A stretch of 64,000 nt of DNA from Dryococelus australis (lineage: Eukaryota; Arthropoda; Insecta; Phasmatodea; Phasmatidae). The stretch covers positions 58,559,251-58,623,250 of the forward strand of contig CM056994.1 in the NCBI GenBank assembly GCA_029891345.1, given 5' to 3'. A program made the position numbers and the translations under genes. Positions 59,800-64,000 of the stretch are shown here, in pieces. Positions within the stretch are counted from its first letter, which is position 1. Every line of letters starts with the position of its first letter. A model generated the notes under the pieces. That model had not been told where the DNA came from. It worked only from the letters and a program-made list of their open reading frames with translations, and searched no databases.

Positions 59800-60800
59800 C
59801 TGCATAGAGTTAAAATAATATTGCAAGTTAAGAGATGCTTACTCTGTAGTATACGTACATTATTATTAACCATAAGAATCACAAATAAGAGAGAGTAGTA
59901 TATTTTGTTTCGGCAATTCACAAATTACTTTTGATTTTAAATTACACTAGCCTCACCCAATGAAATTCACAATTCACAGTTTACAAAGATCAGGTAAGTT
60001 ATTGTTTGCAATAATTTTCATTTTACCAACATTCATACAATACATGCAATTATTTGTCTTTAATTCCTGCCCATAAAATACAGTTAATGGAGATGCTTTC
60101 TAGATTTTAAACATGAAAATCCACTACTGATTATAACAAATATCTTCAATCAGTTTGCACTTAGGAAGTGGGAAACTTGGAACAATTTATTGAATGATGA
60201 GTAACAAAATAAATAAATAAATTTATTACGTTTTTACATCTGTCCATGACTTTGATCCATTCACACATGACGTTCACAATTGTTTATAAAATGCACAGGA
60301 AAATAATAAATAATTTTCAAAGTCTGGTTTGCATTTAAAATTCACTTATTTCCATTGTCTATCAAATATGTATTGAACTTCTATTACCCTGCTTCCTCTT
60401 ACTTCTTTGGAAAAACTCACTTGCAAAAAGAACATCACAAAACAGTTCTTTTAATAACTTAAGCACAACAATTCTGCTTTGTATGAGATAGTCATTGAAA
60501 TCTATAAGACTAAAAATAATTTGAACACCATAACCATGAATAAAAAAAGGCATATGGATTTTGCTGTTAAATACTATAGAAGAATATTGTGAATTTGTAA
60601 CGATCAACATTAAAGCATAGTCTCACCAAATTCTGTGTGTAGTATAGAGGCTCAGATTTGGTGTGTTTTGAATCAACATTAAATAAAAAAGTTTGTCCTG
60701 AATTTTAGTTGAAACAAAACACAAACTTGCCTGCCAAGAAAAGTAATACAATTTTCTTGGGAACAAAAGGATGTAAAATTAATGAACCATTTTTTAAAAA
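59800..60800. other. Probable BBS5 intron, AT-rich
   Basis: A - strand frame at 60362-60610 and a well-spliced-looking - strand open segment at about 60620-60725 (acceptor TTCTTGGCAG, donor TTTG|GTGAGA) do not match BBS5 and are not called. Confidence 0.3.
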
Positions 60801-60858
60801 GTAGGTAAGTAGTTGGGCTTAACGTCTTGTTGACAGCGAGGTCATTAAAGATGGAGGA
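60801..60858 (+). repeat. SINE-like fragment
   Basis: GTAAGTAGTTGGGCTTAACG followed by TCTTGTTGACAGCGAGGTCA resembles part of a SINE I recall as abundant in orthopteroid insects (a 'ttaacgtc..gtcgacaacgaggtcatt' core). From memory, not verified. Confidence 0.35.
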
Positions 60859-61539
60859 CTACACTGCTAGTTTTTTTTTACCTTATCCCAAAGGAAAAAT
60901 TATAAATTGTAATGTGGTATAGCAAAAATGCATCATTTTTTTTTTTTAGAAGAATAACTTGGAATAGCAGTAAATTAGCAAAAAAGAAACCAGTTATAAC
61001 ATCAGACATCCATTAAAAAAAAATAGTTTTTGTAAAGGTAAAACTATTGGACATACCACAAAGTTTATGAGATTAATTTGGTGTTGATAAATGTAGTTTT
61101 ACCAAGAAGCCAGCTGTATGTAACGCCGGCTAACAGCCAGAGGCGCTACAGTCCATGACGGCACTCACCATGCACGTGTCACGCATGTGCGCAAAGAGGC
61201 CAATAATCATTCTGAACTCACACATAATTTTTTTTTTTTTCAGTGTAAAATGTGCTATATTGTATTTGCAGGGTTTAATATATCTTAAAATGTTTAAGTA
61301 ATTGTTGCTAATTTGAAATTGTTTGGTTATAAAATTCAAAGTGCCTGCAGCACTGAGATTAAGAACACCGATATTCCGTCATGAACGCCATCATAAAGAG
61401 ACACTAAAATAATATGAAAATTCATAAGAAAATAATAAAAATGTAAAACAATGTTTAATTTAATTTGTGCCATTTTATTTTCAATAATAAAATATTATAT
61501 TCTGCACGCATAGCACTTCGCTTATGTGAACCCCATAGG
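60859..61539. other. AT-rich, nothing recognised
   Basis: No exon or named repeat seen. Confidence 0.4.
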
Positions 61540-61600
61540 CGGCCATGGTAGGTCCGTGCAACGCTTATCTCTGGACAGACTGTTGAGGAGAGCTGGCAAG
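61540..61600 (+). other. Possible 5' UTR exon of a + strand gene
   Basis: CpG-containing island with GGCGGCCATGGTAGG and a strong donor GGCAAG|GTAAGA at 61600/61601. The ATG opens only a 13-codon frame. Could be a first non-coding exon joined to 62887; no protein support. Confidence 0.25.
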
Positions 61601-62886
61601 GTAAGACACTGTTACGTACGCACTACAACTTTTGTTCAGTGATTAAGGTTTCCATAGTCAATTTAGTTTACCAGTTAACCTATGCTAGTGTATGTTTTTG
61701 CCAGACATTTTCCCCAGCATTATGCTTCCGCTTTATTAATTTATTGCGCCCTTGTGGTATTTTAACTTAATCAAGGAGAAGGAGTAGAAAGATGTCGGAG
61801 AGGTCATGTGACCCGCGCAACTTGAATCAGATGCCATCCGCCTCTGTTTATGGCGTTTCATTGTAACTTCTGCATTATTGCTACGTGAAATTTCAAGGGC
61901 TTTGTTTTTACGTATGTATTTGAGGGTAATTTTCATGTTTAAATATTTTACGGCAACATCACATAGAAGGACGTGGCTGACAGACACCAAGTCTTTGTAT
62001 ATGCCATCGTTGTGTTTTGAGAGCTTATTTATTTAACATCGTATGTGCAATATTTTATTAAAGGTTCTATGTTAAATTTTTGTCTGGGTTCCATGTAATT
62101 TCATGTAAATTGATGCTTTTTGTACTTGACCACGCGGTCATGTTAATGTTTGATTTTACCGCCATCAGGCATGTTACAGGCCTGTAACCACTTCATTCGT
62201 TAAGAGAATAATTTTCTCAGCAAAAATAATCTTGTCTGAATTTAATTTGCCATTTCCAAGCAGAAATATTGCAATTTCACCTGCACCATGTGGTCCGTTA
62301 CGAACTTCATCCAGCGCATTTGTGCTATCTAAACTTGTTTTCACACACGTGTGTGTTTATTGTGAATATTCATCTCATGTCCAATCTTGTTTGATGTATC
62401 TTTTGAGGGTTTATGTAATTTTGTAATTTGTGTACAGTGCAATAATTCTCGTCCTAGCCGGCTCTCTGTATAGGCCATCACCACACTACCCACATGCTGG
62501 AGGGCGAGCCCCTACGAGTTTGCATTAGTGATGCCGAGTAATCACATGTGTTAATGTATCAAGGGTTTCATTTGTAATTCACAATGTCCTGTCTTCAAGG
62601 AAAAACCGTCAGCCCACCCTAGCAGCTGTCGGCCCTCTTCCCTTGTGAAGGTTGTGCTTTCACGCACCTCAGTGAGATCATCCATCTAGGCGTGCGCTAG
62701 ATTAATTGCAGGCTGGGGAGCACCCAAGCAGAATTGGCTAGTCATGACTGAGATTATCATAATTTCATTGGTACGTTGATATGTATGGATAGTAACAATA
62801 AAGCAAGTCTCACAGTGAACTTACCTCTTTTATTCAGTAGTGAAAGTGTCCCAGCCACACATATTTTATTATGTGTTTATTTTCAG

Positions 62887-63029
62887 TGATGTTTAGTAAA
62901 AGTTTAGTATTGCCTACGGTTTGTAATTACGCACGGGTGAGACGGATACACAGAACCCACAGCATTCCTGAGAACCCTGAGTCTCAATAATGCAGCAATT
63001 GGGAAGCACCGCTGGTGCCCAAATTACCA
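62887..63029 (+). other. Possible 5' exon of a + strand gene continuing beyond the window
   Basis: Preceded by TGTTTATTTTCAG| and followed by the perfect donor ACCA|GTAAGT. Contains a 33-codon upstream frame beginning MFSKSLVLPTVCNYARVRRI and then ATG at 62990 opening MQQLGSTAGAQIT to the donor. Splice sites are strong; protein evidence is absent. Confidence 0.3.
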
Positions 63030-64000
63030 GTAAGTATTTGTGTCATAGTTCGTCTCGCGTCTCACCCGACGGCATCATGTGCAAAACATTTCACATAAAA
63101 TATATGTTAATAGCCACACTTACAGTGTTCTCTATCAGGTAAGCTATACAGTCAAACTAGTTTGACTCATGTTTTGATGTATTAATGTGTTTATAAAATG
63201 ATTACTTTTTCTTAAGATTTTCTGAAATGAAAGTTACAAAATTGTTAGTAGAAATGTGCCAACAGCTGTAAACTATGAGAAAATAAGTAAAGTAATTATA
63301 TAAAAGGCACAACATTATTATTTGGTTAAATTATGGGTATAATTGTGCTTTAAAATGACCCCTTTTGGTTCTTCTGCAACATTATAGGCCTTAGTAAAAA
63401 TTTTTGTTACACGCAAAGGTACACATTATATTTTCACTTTTCCCAGAGATGGGTCCAAACCCCATTTTGCAGATATTACGGATACCGATACTTTGTGGCC
63501 GATCTTGCAGATGGTGCAGATACAAATAATTTCATTTGTAATTTTTTTTATATGGTGTCTGACTAACATTAAAATATCTCCAAACTTAACTTCTTTTGTT
63601 TCCTTCCGTGTCAGATCAAAAAATGGTATACAAATAAGTATGCAAACTTACAGGCTCATTTTTCATATTTTCATATTCATATAATATTAAACCAGGTTTA
63701 ACTTAAGTTCACACATCCACTATTTGCACAAGATGCACACAGAAATTGTGATTTTTTTTTCTTTTAACAGGAAGTATGACAAATGCAATTAATACAGTTT
63801 TAACATGTTTTCACAGTTTTAAAAAATACATAGATAGCAAATGTTCACCCAGTATTTTTTCTGCAATGTAATATTTCAAATATAAGTTTTGTTTAATAGT
63901 TAACTTCACTGCTACAACACTCGTTTGCCAGCTTACCACTCGGCTGAGTCTGGAAGTGCCCAGCTTGACTAATTCCCTTTGCTATTTGTAACACAAGTTA
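63030..64000. other. AT-rich; hAT-like subterminal repeat at about 63445-63520
   Basis: AGAGATGGGTCCAAACCCC at 63445 followed by GATACCGATACTTTGTGGCC resembles a hAT end with the same repeat unit as 54298-54410. Otherwise unassigned. Confidence 0.35.

Noticed and set aside
60362-60610. BBS5 exon candidate with LIQSRIVVLKLLKE
   Set aside because: Faint likeness to the human ALIQNKQLRLLPQE segment, but flanking residues do not align and no in-phase splice sites fit.
60620-60725. - strand open segment with good splice sites (ends SEPLYYTQNL)
   Set aside because: Strong acceptor and donor but no match to BBS5 and phase does not connect to the neighbouring exons; could be chance in AT-rich DNA.
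62440-62880. Solo LTR in the 62.4-62.9 kb GC-richer block
   Set aside because: Has a TATAGG-like motif and AATAAAG, but no repeated partner, TG/CA ends or target duplication seen.

Overview
The window looks like gene-poor, repeat-dense nuclear DNA from an animal with a large genome, most likely an arthropod and probably an insect. It is AT-rich, genes are split by multi-kilobase introns with GT/AG splice sites, and most recognisable protein-coding sequence is decayed transposable-element (TE) sequence. A short piece at 60801-60858 resembles a SINE I remember from orthopteroid insects; that is a memory-based hint, not proof.

Two conserved host genes are recognisable. (1) The 3' end of a katanin p60 ATPase (KATNAL1-like) lies on the + strand. 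Three phase-compatible exons (136-248, 8111-8237, 15531-15729) encode the end of the AAA+ domain and the Vps4-type C-terminal helix, with a poly(A) signal near 16015. (2) The 3' half of BBS5, a BBSome subunit, lies on the - strand. Three phase-0 exons (58400-58501, 56437-56628, 50858-51097) encode the second PH-like domain and the C-terminus; one weaker upstream exon lies at 59757-59799 and the 5' exons were not found. The two genes converge. Between them, on the - strand, is a possible unrecognised gene with two phase-matched exons (34187-34295, 33925-34045) and a possible third (32198-32377).

The rest is largely mobile elements. Katanin intron 1 (249-8110) holds an LTR (2480-3440), coding debris, a hairpin plus (CT)n(TA)n tract and LTR-like pieces. 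Katanin intron 2 (8238-15530) holds a Tc1 element with perfect TA ends but a gutted transposase (8518-9450) and a solo LTR (9870-11460). Just downstream of katanin, on the - strand, is an LTR retroelement (16755-20395) whose Gag begins with two PHD-like zinc fingers. A second diverged copy of the same Gag type sits at 45790-48050. At 21090-22080 there is a rearranged Penelope-like element. At 28600-29220 is a pogo/Tigger transposase remnant beside a hAT-like element (27550-28565).

The largest structure is a Ty1/copia element at 34462-42910. It has both LTRs, a primer-binding site matching the internal (anticodon-arm) part of initiator tRNA-Met as in Drosophila copia, and degenerate gag, protease, integrase, RT and RNase H. 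Its integrase is split by about 3.8 kb that includes a pogo-type TIR-bounded segment (36699-40359), which in turn carries an ORF1/gag-like gene with CCHC knuckles but no polymerase. From 43 kb onward there are a Helitron-like fragment, a tandem tRNA-A-box-like array, MITEs and unassigned AT-rich DNA.

The most notable signals are the tandem PHD-finger Gag family, the copia LTR pair whose U3 halves differ while the last 114 bp are identical, the triple nesting at 34-43 kb, and the possible unknown - strand gene.
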